From Labia minor (Eukaryota; Arthropoda; Insecta; Dermaptera; Spongiphoridae): a stretch of 64,000 bases of DNA. Of the stretch, positions 12,350 through 23,575 are shown piece after piece (position 1 is the stretch's first letter; each line of letters starts with the position of its first letter). The position numbers and the translations under genes are program-made. Location of the stretch: NCBI GenBank assembly GCA_963082975.1, contig OY720346.1, positions 49,076,296 through 49,140,295 of the forward strand, written 5' to 3'. The notes beneath the pieces were generated by a model. That model ran no database searches. It saw nothing but the letters and a program-made list of their open reading frames with translations, and was not told the origin of the DNA.

Positions 12350-12878
12350 GGTAATTATTCAATCGAGTTATTATGACATGGATTTGGATAAAACTTTACC
12401 AGAGGTTTCCTTTTTTAATTCTAAACAAACTTTTCGTATGCAATTTTGCAGGTTGATTCTAGTTTACGAGATAAATATTATTTAAATTTGCATATAAATC
12501 CATTGATATTCTATTTAGCTACCATGTTTTATTACTTGACCACCAGATGGTTCCACTAATTTTCGGTTTTTATAAGTTCGGTCTGGATTTATGTGAAAAT
12601 TAAAAAATTAATTAATTAAACAATTTTCCTATATCCAAACCGAACTTATAAAATCCGAAAAATTAGTGAATTAGTCAATAAAACATTACTTAATGGCACA
12701 CACATTTCGACGTTCATAACCAGCTAATCTGTCAAACTTAAAAAATCTTTATTTATCTAGTAAACCAGAAGCGACCTGCAAAAATTGCATAAGAAAAGTT
12801 AATTTAGAATTAAAAAAGGAACCCACTGGTAAAGTTTTATTCAAATTCCTGTCATAATAACTCGATTGAATAATTACC
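12350..12878. repeat. Long hairpin repeat (foldback MITE-like), copy 1
   Basis: The two halves are inverted copies. The outer arm GGTAATTATTCAATCGAG at the left returns reversed as CTCGATTGAATAATTACC at the right; GGATTTGGATAAAACTTTAC and the block around TTATGCAATTTTGC are also mirrored. An inner pair around CCGAACTTATAAAA closes the hairpin near 12600. No ORF is present. A second copy lies at 14162-14640. Confidence 0.8.
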
Positions 12879-12971
12879 TTTTATTTTTTATGATAGATTT
12901 TTTTATTACGAATGAATTTTTCTAAGGGCATAAAGAAGTCCTTTTTGAGATTTTAATGAAGGTGTGCTTAC

Positions 12972-13558
12972 CTGAATGCGAGCGCTAATTTTTGTTCCAA
13001 ATAACGGATCATTGAATTGATGAAGGTAGCTGGAATGGCAACTCCAAGCCATTTTAACAACATAATCGAAAAATTATAAACATCCTTTCGGACAATATGC
13101 TTGACAATTCGTCCCTCCATCGTGGCGACATAAATGGAGAGGAAGGTGCGGGTGGCCAATGCAATTGTATGAAGAAATAAAATACCAGATTCCGGTGTCC
13201 AGACGCCGGGCACCATTAATCGTGCCAATTTCTTCAATTGAATTAGAAATTTGACATTGACGCCAATTCTTTGTGCAACCGATGCTGTTGCTGTTTGTAA
13301 TTTCGAGGTGGAGATCGATTTTTTTCGCGAATTGTTTTTCTGCAAACTCTCCTCTTTTGTTGTATGATTGTTGTTGTCAAGAATGGTGCCATTTTCGTGG
13401 GTGACCACCACCGTGGAGGGATGTTTACACAAGGATTGTAAATAGGGATACCCTAATTTGAGTCCATAAAGTACAACAACAAAACCGACTACCCCGCGTG
13501 TGACATATTCTTTTTGGATATTATATTTTGCAGCATATTTCGAAATCACAGCCGGCAT
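12972..13558 (-). CDS. ABCD1: Peroxisomal ABC half transporter, subfamily D: first coding exon (partial gene)
   Basis: The exon encodes the N-terminal 195 residues of an ALDP-type (ABCD1/2) half transporter, which dimerises in the peroxisomal membrane and imports very-long-chain acyl-CoA for beta-oxidation. The opening MPAVISKYAAKYNIQKEYVT is the family's usual N-terminus. A first hydrophobic segment lies at about residues 22-42 (GVVGFVVVLYGLKLGYPYL). A low-complexity linker at about 55-90 is followed by QLKKLARLMVPGVWTPESG and a second membrane segment around HTIALATRTFLSIYVA (about 130-147). The exon ends in the conserved SMIRYLEQKLALAF, followed by a consensus donor CAG/GTAAG at 12971. The nucleotide-binding domain and later exons are not in the window; they must lie to the left, so intron 1 exceeds 12.9 kb. 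The first ATG fits the family start. Which ABCD paralogue this is remains inference; insects usually have one ABCD1/2 gene. Confidence 0.93.
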
Positions 13559-13900
13559 TTTGTTTGTTTCAAATTATTTTGTTTGTATTGTTTTAATTTA
13601 AATGCACATGATGTTCGTATGCAAGGCGGCAAGTAGTATAGTCGAGGTTTGAATGCCAGATCGCAACTGATGAACAACGGTGGAGAGCACCAGCCGTCGT
13701 TTGAAATTCCCCCTTTCCCCTCCATTCCCCCTCTCCCCTTATTGTCCCTTCAACACGCCTTCCCCGCCTAGCCCATGCACTAGCCCCCTCATCACGTGAT
13801 GAAGCTATAGTCTGTTTCAAAAGTATCAGAACTCGACTGTCAGTGACAACGTGCACCTGAAATACATGCTTGAACTTGAAGCTTTGGAGCAAACCTTGGA
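13559..13900 (-). promoter_or_regulatory. Probable 5' leader and promoter region of the ABCD gene
   Basis: This 340-bp stretch just upstream of the ABCD start is much richer in GC than its surroundings (13640-13800 has C-runs and several CpG). That is what a promoter or first-exon leader looks like in an AT-rich genome. No TATA box or initiator can be placed with confidence. A 99-codon ORF on the minus strand here is best read as a by-product of the composition. Confidence 0.4.
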
Positions 13901-14161
13901 CTGGGCATGATAAAAAATATAAGATTTAAATGATAATTGTTCGTATTGGAATGGATCAAGGACACAAAATTATTTATAAAGAAAAAAAAGGATTAATTTT
14001 AATAAACAGGTGTAATAAAATGTTAATTTCTCATTTGATTTATTCGCAAAGGAATTAAAATAAATCTTCAATTTAAACATAAAAAAAAATATTATAGTTT
14101 TATATTAATATACATTTATTTTATAAACATATATTAATTTTTTGGTAATACTACTATAATT

Positions 14162-14640
14162 GGTAATTATATTGAATGGTCATCCAGTCATGGATTTGGA
14201 TAAAACTTTACCAGTGGGTTCCTATTTTTATTCTAAATAAACTTTTCTTATGCAATTTTTGCTGGTCACTTCTGGTTTACGAGATAAATAAAGATTTTTT
14301 AAGTTTGACAGATTAGCTGGTTATGAACGTCGAAATGTGCCATTAAGTAATGCTTTATTGACTAATTCACTAATTTTAGGTTTGCATATAGATCCATGTT
14401 TTATTATTTGATCATCAGAGGGTTCCACTAGTTTTCGGGGTTTTTTTTCAGTTCGGATTAAATATAGAAATATTAAAAAATTAATTAATTAAATAATTTC
14501 CCTATATCCAAACCGAAAATTACTTAATAACATCATATTTCGAGGTTCCTAATAGGCTAATCTGGCAAACTTTAATCCTTTGTATCTTATAAACTAGAAG
14601 CGACCCGCAAAATTTGCATAAGAAAAGTTTATTTGGAATT
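14162..14640. repeat. Long hairpin repeat, copy 2 (right end truncated)
   Basis: It matches 12350-12878: GGTAATTAT at the left end, GGATTTGGATAAAACTTTAC, AAGTTTGACAGATTAGCTGG, and the mirrored AAAATTTGCATAAGAAAAG near the right. The outermost right arm is missing, and the sequence runs straight into a family B fragment at about 14645. Confidence 0.75.
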
Positions 14641-14644
14641 AAAA

Positions 14645-14760
14645 CATCTGGAGTGTCTCCACTCGACTATCTTGCAAAGTTTGAATTGGATTAATTAACA
14701 TATATATTATATTTAAATTAAATTTAATTAATTATAAATTAATAAATATATATTAAACAA
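14645..14760 (-). repeat. Family B repeat fragment
   Basis: It shares CTGGAGTGTCTCCACTCGAC and TTTGAATTGGATTAATTAAC with 5920-5990, and stops there. It abuts and truncates the hairpin repeat to its left. Confidence 0.65.
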
Positions 14761-16431
14761 AAAAATTTTATAAAAGAACGCTTTTCAATGGACTAAAAAT
14801 AATAAAATAATTTTTCTATAAACCTGCAAAGTTTATGGATGAATTGTTTCATATTCAACGAAAAACGTTGGACGCTTTTAGTTTTATTTATTCATATGAA
14901 AAATCAAGTCACAAATTTTTGTATTAATAAAAATTTTATTAAACACATAAACTGACAAATATTTTTATCATGCAATAAAATTGATAGGTTAAGAGCTAAG
15001 AAATTAATCTTTTATTATTTTTCACTGTAATATACTTATATCAAAGTATGTATCAAAATTTAAAAGAATTTTATTAAATTTACATATTATCAATATATTC
15101 CAAAATGGTTGATTATATTAAAAGAAGTAGTGTTACATGTTAATGAAGTGTTTTAGCTCTATAAAGGAAGTTAATTGCTTAGAAATCAAATGAAAACTAA
15201 AAGCGCTCAACGTTTTTAATTGAATATGAAGCAATTCATCCATAAACTTTGTCAGGCTTATAGAAAATTTATTTTATTCTTTTTAGTTCATTGGAAAAAC
15301 GTTATTTTATAAAATTTTTTTATATTTATATTATTTTATTCTTTTTAGTGCAATTTTAATTTGATTAATTTATTAAACATAACAAGAGAAATAGAAAAAG
15401 ATGAAGTTATACGACAATTTGCAAATTGCAAAACAAAAAATTATATTAATCTTCTAAAATTGATTTTATGTATTTATGTTAAGTAAATGTTATTATTGAA
15501 TAATAGTTATTATATCATATTTATAGATAAATATTTTTTTATTAACATAAGATTTTATAAATGTATATAGAATAATGTACTCATATTGTCTTCATATAAA
15601 ATGGTTAATCTTTTGTTTGTTTTTTTTCTCGGGGACATATATAAAAAAGGATCTTTTCTCTATGCCATTTGAGGGAAAAACTCCCCTACTTCATCGACGC
15701 TAGTACTGATTAATAAGATTTCATCATTAATTTTAATGCTATAAAACATTCGTAATTACATTCAAAATGAAAATCTATCCTGAAAACAATATTTATGCTT
15801 CAGAATCCGTTGAAAAAAAATTAATCGGAGTAATACAAAAGGAGTTAGTTACTAAAAGCAATTAATCGTTAATAATATTAAAATTAATTAATTATAATTC
15901 AATTATATTTCTTCTAGGGATCGATGATGATGAAAAATCGATTTCAATTTGTCAAAAGAGTGAACAGACAGAAAGACAGACGCCAAGTGAAGTTCAGAAA
16001 AACGTTATAATTATAATATAATAAAAGATAAGAGGATGGCTCAAGATAGGAATGATTGAAACAATCTGGTTGCTACTCATGTTCAGTTCAGTAAGAAAAT
16101 AGAATTAGAGAAATAATATAAAATATTGAAATTATGAAATGTTTAATCAATTCCAATGATTTTTTCTTTTATTCAAGAATAAAAAAAAATATTTCCCAAC
16201 TATGAATAATATCTGATTCAGGTTCAAATTTATATTTTTTGATTTTTTTAATTAAATCAAAAGAGCATTTTCCAATTTTATTAATTTAAAATACTTAATC
16301 CTGAGTGGAAATAATAATGTTTTGTTTATATTTTTAATATTATTAGGCTTAGGGATTTAAAAAAAGGCTGAACAATTTTTTTTGTTATTAGTTAGCTCTG
16401 AACATTCTAGTAAATTCTATCAAAGTAAAAT
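14761..16431. other. AT-rich non-coding stretch
   Basis: No gene is supported. 14820-15300 contains two loosely inverted segments (AACGTTGGACGCTTTTAG with CTAAAAGCGCTCAACGTT), about 310 bp apart, which suggest an old inverted-repeat element. 15950-15990 has a GACAGAAAGACAGACG tract of the kind seen in the dispersed repeats. Confidence 0.45.
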
Positions 16432-17391
16432 AAGTTGACCTGTGGCCAGGTCCGAACCGACCGACGGTTTGAAGTAAATTAATTTCCAGCTACAGAAACA
16501 ATTTCAAATAATTTTAATATATCTATTAATGTAATAAAAAACAGATATGGATACATAAATAATAAATATAAACATTTTTAATTTTATTTTATTTATAATG
16601 TATGCAAGACCAGGCTGTGACGTCATGAATGGCTGGATGACGTCATATAATTTTAAATAAAAAAAAAACTAATAAATATGATTTTTCTCGAGGATAAAAC
16701 CAATACAAAGTGCATGATTCGTGGTGATATATAAAAAAATCTCGTGAAATTTGGTGTGAAAATAACCCTTCCCTTCTAATCGTCGATCGCTAATACTACC
16801 ACTTCCGGTTTCCGGATTTGCACCAAAAGTTGATCAATTCATCCCACTGATGCATTAAGTAAATATACCAAATTTCATCAAAATCCGTTGAGCCGTTCAG
16901 GCTGTAGGGGAGAGTGGTGATACTTGATCCTGGGTAATACTCATTGAAATTCCCCGTCTTAGAACGTTTTGTCGCCGTTTTGTTGGCATCACTGGGTGGT
17001 AGTGTTGTTTATTTATTGAATCCGTGTAATGGTAGCCGCTTGAGTTGATGGCATAGACTAATAATATATATATTCTTTTAACTGCTACCTCAAAGTTTTT
17101 TTTCAACTTAACGGTAAGTCATATTGTTTTCTTGTCTTATATGTTGTAAAGAATTGGTTGATACATTTAAATTGCACCTTTTATTGGCTATTTAAAATGA
17201 CATAGCTTTTTCGTACAGACCGACTTTTTTGACATTTTCCAATTTATTAATTTTTTATGTTAAGTGGGGGATAGTTGATCCCTTAGCGTTGAGTGATACT
17301 TGATCCTGGGATCAAGTATCACCCACCACGAGATTCTCCTTTTAAGAAGGCAATTTTGATAATTATTATTGTTGTATTATTTATATATTAA

Positions 17392-17631
17392 CACACTATG
17401 AGCGGGGCGGGTATTTGTACCCGTTCCGGGGACTGCCACTTATAAGCGGGGCGGGTATTTATACCCGTTGCCACTTATATGAGGGATATATATTTGTTAT
17501 CGTTTAAAATAAGTAATTTTAAGTGACACAAGGGAAAATATATATTATCACACTATGAGCGGCTAGCGTCCGCCCCGCTTATAAGTGGCAGTCCCCGCAA
17601 CGGGTACAAATACCAGCCCGCTCATAGTGTG
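17392..17631. mobile_element. piggyBac-like MITE, 240 bp, with TTAA target duplication
   Basis: TTAA flanks both sides (17388-17391 and 17632-17635). The ends are inverted repeats of about 60 bp, beginning CACACTATGAGCGGG and containing GGGACTGCCACTTATAAGCG. TTAA duplication and a CAC-type tip are piggyBac hallmarks. It is far more GC-rich than its surroundings and non-coding. It lies between the pogo left end and the pogo ORF, so it inserted after or with that element. Confidence 0.88.
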
Positions 17632-17656
17632 TTAATACCAGTACCTATTGTTTTAG

Positions 17657-18259
17657 ATGGGACGTAGGTATAAACGAAAGGAAGGAGCCAAGAAAAGGGT
17701 TCCACCTGATCCGGATATCGTTAAGAAGGCTGTTAAGGCTGTAAAAGAAGGTGGCAAGTTCAAAACAACTGCAAAATACTATGGGATCAACGTCATGACA
17801 CTGAAGAGGTTGTGCAAGAATGGTTTGACTGCTCTTCCAGGCTACAAAGTGCGCCAAGTTTTTACCAGCATTCAGGAGAAAGAACTGGGCAAGTTTTTGA
17901 AAGATATGGCAAAAATGTACTACGGCCTGACTGTGCTTCAATTTAGACAATTAGCTTACGCATATGCATCAAAAAATAAGTTGATATACCCTCCTTCTTG
18001 GGATAAGAACAAGGAAGCAGGAAGAGATTGGTATAGGGGTTTCGTTTAAAGAAATGGGACCTTATCACTGAGAACACCGGAAGCTACTAGTTTAGCTAGA
18101 AGCACAGCATTTAATAGAACCCGCGTGAAGGAATTTTTTGGAAAACTCAAAGATGTTTTTATACGATTTCAATTTCCCCCCGAGCGCGTCTGGAGTATAG
18201 ATGAGACGGGATTGACAACGGTTCATAAGCCGACCAAAATACTAGCAACGAAAGGTTGA
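17657..18259 (+). pseudogene. Pogo/Tigger transposase, broken and C-terminally deleted
   Basis: Residues 1-130 form an open stretch whose start MGRRYKRKEGAKK and helix-turn-helix region GGKFKTTAKYYGINVMTLKR (about 34-53) are typical of pogo/Tigger DNA-binding domains; WDKNKEAGRDWYRGF follows. A TAA at 18047-18049 falls in frame inside the conserved linker, after which the same frame continues with SLRTPEATSLARSTAFN and the first catalytic Asp region VWSIDETGLTTVHKP. A TGA then interrupts at about 18257, and the later catalytic residues are absent. The usual length is over 400 residues. It cannot encode an active enzyme. Confidence 0.85.
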
Positions 18260-18692
18260 AGCAAGTCGGCAAAATAACATCATGATTCCCGGGAACAAGT
18301 ATCCCACTCCAAGGGATCAAGTATCCCTCATATGAGGGATACTTGATCCTTGGGAGTACATTACACTAAACATCACTTTTTTCGTAATTGTGAAAGTTAT
18401 TGGTTACAAACCTGGTGCCAAGGGGAATGTAAGGAACCATGTCATCAACTCGTTCAAACAGAATTTCAAATTCACGAATATAGCCCGAAATATATGAAAA
18501 AAACCAAAGTGGGGATCAACTATCACCACTCTCCCCTACACATCTATACGGACAGACGGACGGACGGACAGACATCATGCTAAAAATACCTTTTTCTGTT
18601 AAGAAAATGCATGATTCGTCGAGATATGTAAAAATCTCCACATGTGAAATTTGGTGTGAAAACAATACCTCCCTTACTATCGTCGGTCGGTA

Positions 18693-20001
18693 AAAAATCG
18701 GGTAATTTTGATTAAATTAATAGATACATGAAAATTTAAAAAAAAAACCTACCAAAAGATATTTAGTAATCTTTATCTCGATTATATTTCTAAATAAACC
18801 ATTTAAATAATATAAAGAATAAATTAAGAATATATAATTAAGAATAAGAATGAATTATTTATATTTGAAACATGTGTTAAGAATAGATACTGAAAAAAAA
18901 TAGGCGTTTCCAACTCAACACGTCACATTAGTTATTATGGTAATTTGTTGTATTGATTGACTCAAAATGATATATATTCAAATTTAATAAAAATATTTGT
19001 TTATTTAAAGAAATAACAATTTTTTATATCTTGTCTGGAAGAATTTTTTTTCTTTTCATCCGGTTGGAGGCAAAATCGTTTGACCATGTCTGATCTGAAT
19101 CTATTTTAGTTATTATTTAGAATGATAAAATTTTTAAATTAAATTAAGTATTTAACTATTTTTGTTGTTAAATATCTACCCACGTGATCATTTATATTAA
19201 AAGAGGACAGTCCAACTCAATTTTATAAAATCCCCCATCCATTTATTTTTTTCCAAAATCTTGCTTAATCAAAACTCATAAATCCTTTTTTAGTCTTTAA
19301 GGTGATTTATATAATCAAAATCTATAATTAAAATCTATCTAATCAATAACATATACATATAAAACCATTTAAAAAAAATTACTTAAAATAATTATATCGT
19401 TATTATTTCGAACCATCTAAGAGATAGATGAATATTTCCAACATTTATGCGCTCAAAATCGGATAATAGTAATAATAATAATAAAAAATAAACCTAAAGA
19501 TATTGGAAAAATCAGAAGACCATCTACCACTGATTAAGATGTCTGATATCCTGCAAATTTGGTACATATTGTGGTAATTCTTATTTATTCGCGTGTTTTA
19601 AGGTGAATTCCCCCTCCACACTTTGTCGGATCCGATACGATATATTATTATATCACATACGATATCTAAAGGGATTTGTTAAAGATTTTCAATAAATTGC
19701 TAATAAAATGTGCTAAAATCGGATAATATTAATATATAAATAGTGAAAAAATCTAATATCTTATATTATTCAAGATTATAATCTTGAATAATTAAAAATA
19801 ATATACTTAAAGGAAGCCTATTTTGTTTTAAATTAAAAATTTAGATTAAATGATATTTGCACCCCACAAATATCAATATTTCTATTCTTTCGTTTTATTT
19901 TTTAATTTATTATGACATTAACGAAATTTATTATGAATATTTTATGAGAATACCAATGTTAAATTATACAATTTAAAATTATATTATTGATTATTTGAAA
20001 T

Positions 20002-20038
<37 letters not shown>
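18693..20038. other. AT-rich non-coding stretch
   Basis: No gene is supported. It contains a TA microsatellite at about 20006-20036 next to the mariner element, and two copies of ATCGGATAATA (near 19450 and 19720) within loosely similar surroundings. Confidence 0.45.
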
Positions 20039-20040
<2 letters not shown>

Positions 20041-20692
20041 GTGGCTATTAAATAACGAGACTGCTTACAAAAAATGGTTTAATTAAAAAAATTATGGTAC
20101 AATCGAACTTTCCCCCTCAATATACTCCCCTCCACTCGCCCATACCCCTTCATCCTTTTTTTCCACTGCTCAAAGCAATGTTCGAAGTCGTTTTTTATTA
20201 GGCCTTTCAGAAGCTCCGCCGTTTTTCTTTTCACCTCTTCCATCGACTCGAATCGTCTTCCCTTTAGTGCGGACTTGATTTTCAGAAACAGGTAGAAGTC
20301 GCAGGGTGCTAGATCAGGAGAGTAAGGAGGGTGTTCCAGCACTGGAGTACCCCTAGCAGCCAAATAACGCTTAACAGAAAGTGCGTTGTCCTGGTGCAGA
20401 ATCCACGTCTTGTTTTTCCATGTTTATAGCACTCGTTCGGGTTTTTTTTTCAGTTTCACGAGGAATTTCACATTGATACGTTGTTCGGGTTTTTCGTCAC
20501 ACATCGTTTTCGGCGTAGGAACAAAAAACGTTTATTTTAAACCGCTACAGAAAAAAAACTACTTCACCGCTAGACATGTGTTCTCGTACTGGAATAGTAG
20601 ACCCTTCCAGCTGTACAACGGTGCATTAGGTCCCCGCCTACCCTCTCCTGGAGGCCGTCTGCGCGCGCAGTCTCGTTATTTAATAGCCACAC
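20039..20692 (-). mobile_element. Internally deleted mariner element
   Basis: Inverted ends GTGTGGCTATTAAATAACGA (left) and its mirror (right, followed by CTCGTA) bound it. The minus strand from 20363 to 20079 encodes a transposase C-terminus with HPPYSPDLAPCDFYLFLKIK, then GRRFESMEEVKRKTAELLKG and FEHCFEQWKKRMKGYGRVEG. The N-terminal and central parts are mostly deleted; the rest of the interior is read as decayed sequence. The left end merges into a TA repeat, so its target duplication is lost. Confidence 0.87.
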
Positions 20693-20789
20693 CTCGTACA
20701 TAAATTTACTATTCCCCAAAGGAAAATACTTATTTATATTAAATTATTATATCAATTAATTTAAAAAGAATGAATATGCGAATAATTTT

Positions 20790-20907
20790 TATTTTTTACA
20801 TATCTCCACGAATCATGCACTTTGTATTGGTTTTATCCTCGGGAAAAATCATCTTCATTTGTTTTTTCTTAATTTAAAATTATAAGACGTCAAAGCCAGC
20901 TCCTACT
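20790..20907 (+). repeat. Family R fragment, left of a Helitron-like insertion
   Basis: It carries ACATATCTCCACGAATCATG, CACTTTGTATTGGTTTTATC and the AAAAATCATCTTCAT block of family R, stopping at GCCAGCTCCTACTTA. The family's next block, ATATTATAAATAAAATAAAA, resumes at 22641 beyond the Helitron-like element, so the two were once continuous. Confidence 0.75.
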
Positions 20908-21189
20908 TATATATATATATAAAGGAGAGTGTTTGTATGTATGTATGTAATTTGTTTACTTTTTTGCTGTCATAGAAACAAACAAAAAATAAATTTCCTA
21001 CTTAACCGACACTTGATAATTTAGAATTATTAACAAAAACAATTGAACATCAAAAAAAAAAATTCTCACTTAACCGACACTTGGTTATTTAAAACTATAA
21101 ATAAATTGAACATTTTCAAGATAGAAAGACAGAAAGATTTATACTTAAAACGTTTACAAGACTAATAAGATAAATTTTAGATTAATATA

Positions 21190-21440
21190 TAAATCTATAT
21201 ATATATATATATATATAAAGGTTTTTGTCTGCACATTGCTCAGAATTTAAAAATTTTTGCATATCTTCGCGTTTCATGACCTCTAGAATCCAAAAGTGAC
21301 TTTAGAATTTTTCATGTCTGTCTGTCAGGAAAATAAGGATGCTATAGACTCAAAATTGGCTGAAACGATTTCTATGAAATTACATCACAATATTCTTATA
21401 TACTTCTATGGTAACATAGGCTTTCAATTTTATTAATATC
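21190..21440 (+). repeat. Family K repeat inside the Helitron-like element
   Basis: It begins after a TA tract with GGTTTTTGTCTGCACATTGC, then the CGCGTTTCATGACC block, TGTCTGTCTGTCAGG, and the core AAAATTGGCTGAAACGATTT. It is the best-preserved of three copies (others at 8862-9062 and 50585-50770, both minus). Confidence 0.7.
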
Positions 21441-21589
21441 TAATCAATAACCGCAGAATTTAATTTTTTGAAGTTTATATAGTTCTCCGTGTTGTTCATT
21501 CAATGAAATTAAAATATCAAAATGAAATGATCAAGAAATATTATACTCTATCTCTATTATAACATATACAATACTTACGAACCATAGGC

Positions 21590-22405
21590 GGAGGAAATAT
21601 TAGAAGATATCATTGCGGGTTCAGGCCAAATCGATCAACATTAATTAAGATATTTTCATTATGACAGAATTTCGAAAAAACCGCGAATTCAATATTTCTG
21701 TTCACTAATTATTTGTAGACTTTAGTAAAACCTACGCATGACTCAATAGATCCGGATAAACTTTTTCAAATTTTGATCTTCAAATTTATCTTGAAGGTAG
21801 TAAAGAAAGAGTAAGATGCGGAAATCAATTGTAAAATATTAGGTTACCCAGACGACTTAAATATAATAGGAGATTCGGCAATTGCAATTACAGATAGCTA
21901 GGAAAAATTAATCGAGGTAGGAAAAGAGATGAGGTTTGAAATTAATAATGATAAATAGAAATATTTAGAAACAAACAGAAGCAGTATTAACATACAAAAT
22001 GTAGAATTTGAATATGTAGAAAAATTGAATGTAATCACGAAGGATAATAATATTTGAGAAGAATTTAAATCGAGGCTACAATCGGGAAACGCCTGTTATC
22101 ATGCAATAAAGAGGGTTATCTCATCAAAATTATTATAAAAGGGAATCAAAATTAAAATATATAAAACAATTATTTTGTCTGTTCCTGTTGTATTATACGG
22201 GTGTGAGACATGGTCTATGATCTTAGGAGATAAGAGTGGATTTAGAGTATTTGAGAATAGGATTCTTCCCAGTATTTATGGGCCAAAGAAAGATGAGGAC
22301 ACCAAGGAATGACGTAAGAGAGATGGAACAGAGGCTCAGGATAAGGACACTTGGAGAAATGTGGTTGTAGCTGCCAAGAACTTTCGAGTACTGTTGAGCC
22401 ACATA
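21590..22405 (+). pseudogene. Degraded non-LTR reverse transcriptase, 3' half
   Basis: It is homologous throughout to the RT insertion at 23576-24581 but with many stops and gaps. The catalytic motif has decayed from YADD to YPDD (near 21848). Later blocks include VVLYGCETWSMILGDKSGF (about 22175-22240) and a WRNVVVAAKNFRVL end, then a GATAGATA tail. The clade looks RTE-like from the C-terminal blocks, by memory only. Confidence 0.75.
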
Positions 22406-22640
22406 GATAGATATAACATATTCAATAATAATATATATAATTAATTTACTGATTAAATTAAAATATATTTTAAATAATCACACAATAAGAAATGAGTGTT
22501 TTATGTTATACACTGATTGAAACAAAATGGATGGAAACCTTTTACTACTTTCAACCAAATACTATGTACCACTCGGGGGTACAGGGGGCGGAGCCCCCGT
22601 CTAGGTGTGAAGAGCGACGTAGGAGCTCTGAGCAGCTAGT

Positions 22641-23567
22641 ATATTATAAATAAAATAAAATTAAAAATTAAATTAACTTAAATTTACTTTATCTTTTTTA
22701 TTTGTAAATTTTTAACAACTTTGGGGCAGCATATAGCCTAGGAACGGCCCTGTATACACATATACAAACATATCTATACATAATCATTAAATTCGATAAT
22801 ATTTCACAGGGTTCTACTTTTCATCTCAATTTATAATATAGTTTCAATATGTTAAGGTAAATATTTCATTTATTTAAACAATTATTTTTTCTAATTGCAA
22901 CATCCTCTATATTATTATTATATATATTAAGATTATTACTCTTTGGCCATTATGATAAAAATACTCCCAAAAGTGAATAAAATTTAAAAATATTAATTTT
23001 GAAATAATTTTAATATTAACTTGAATTATAATTATTGATCAATTTGACAAATAATTATATTATATATTTTATAGATATTTTTTGTAGATATATTATTTAA
23101 ACTCTAAAATTGTATTTTTAAAGTGAAAAAATAGATATTTTAAGGAAAATAAACAAATAATTATTGATAAGTTTAAAGTTTAAAATCATATCAACCTTTT
23201 TCTTCAAACTTCTCTATCATAATAACTAATAAATGTATGAATAATTTTTTGTTTAAAATTTAATTATAAAATTTAAAATTATATTTCATATTTAATCAAA
23301 TTGTATAATAAAATTTAAATATGGATCAAACTTAAAATCTTTTAAATTTTGAATGTTATCTCAAAAAATATATATATTATTTTTCTTTTATTAAGTTTTT
23401 AAGTTTTCATCAACTAGTTGAATCAATGAAAAATTGAATGGTATATAGAGCAAATAACAAATTTAAAATTTGAATATATACTTACTTAAAAATATAAAAT
23501 TCTTCATATATATTAAAAGAATAATAAATTGGTAATTATAAAAATAATAATTAGTATATATATATAT
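22641..23567. other. Family R tail, then AT-rich non-coding stretch
   Basis: 22641-22690 is the continuation of the family R copy split by the Helitron-like element. 22700-22750 contains a short GGGGCAGCATATAGCCTAGG block of moderate GC that looks like part of a transposon end. The remainder has no gene. Confidence 0.45.
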
Positions 23568-23575
23568 TAGGATTA

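Larger units (their letters stand above)
16907..18536 (+). mobile_element. Tigger/pogo-type DNA transposon, 1630 bp
   Basis: Perfect or near-perfect inverted ends start GGGGAGAGTGGTGATAC and continue into TTGATCC; TA is duplicated at 16905-16906 and 18537-18538. The insertion site is proven by the family R copy it interrupts. A decayed pogo transposase is encoded on the plus strand. The motif TGATACTTGATCC recurs in both orientations at about 16918, 17274, 17291, 17307, 18312, 18335 and 18512, including two back-to-back palindromes. A piggyBac-like MITE sits in its leader. Confidence 0.9.
16432..18692 (-). repeat. Family R repeat copy, interrupted by a pogo-type element
   Basis: On the minus strand it starts ACCGACCGACGATAGTAAGG at 18692 and ends with GTCGGTCGGTTCGG plus the GACCTGGCCACAGGTC hairpin at 16432-16450. 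It is the same element as 38078-38716, but split between 16906 and 18537 by a TA-flanked insertion. The rejoined flanks recreate the uninterrupted GGCTGTACACATC of other copies. Confidence 0.85.
20908..22640 (+). mobile_element. Helitron-like element carrying a reverse-transcriptase fragment, copy 1
   Basis: The 5' end is a TATATATAAAGGAGAG tract leading into TTTGTATGTATG, TTTACTTTTTTGCTG and ACTTAACCGACACTTG, shared with the minus-strand copy ending at 61025. The 3' end has the hairpin GGGGGCGGAGCCCCC at 22584-22598 and finishes GAGCAGCTAGT; a hairpin followed by CTAGT is a Helitron signature, although the spacing here (about 42 bases) is longer than usual. Host family R sequence resumes right after CTAGT without duplication. 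No Rep/helicase ORF is present. A family K repeat and a non-LTR fragment lie inside. Confidence 0.7.

Noticed and set aside
1..12971. Further ABCD exons left of exon 1
   Set aside because: No minus-strand segment with the expected transmembrane or nucleotide-binding motifs was seen, so they are taken to lie outside the window.
13593..13892. 99-codon minus-strand ORF directly upstream of ABCD
   Set aside because: It sits in the GC-rich leader/promoter region, shows no domain or family pattern, and its openness is explained by composition.
17645..17950. 101-codon minus-strand ORF
   Set aside because: Antisense shadow of the pogo transposase, whose frame has recognisable motifs.
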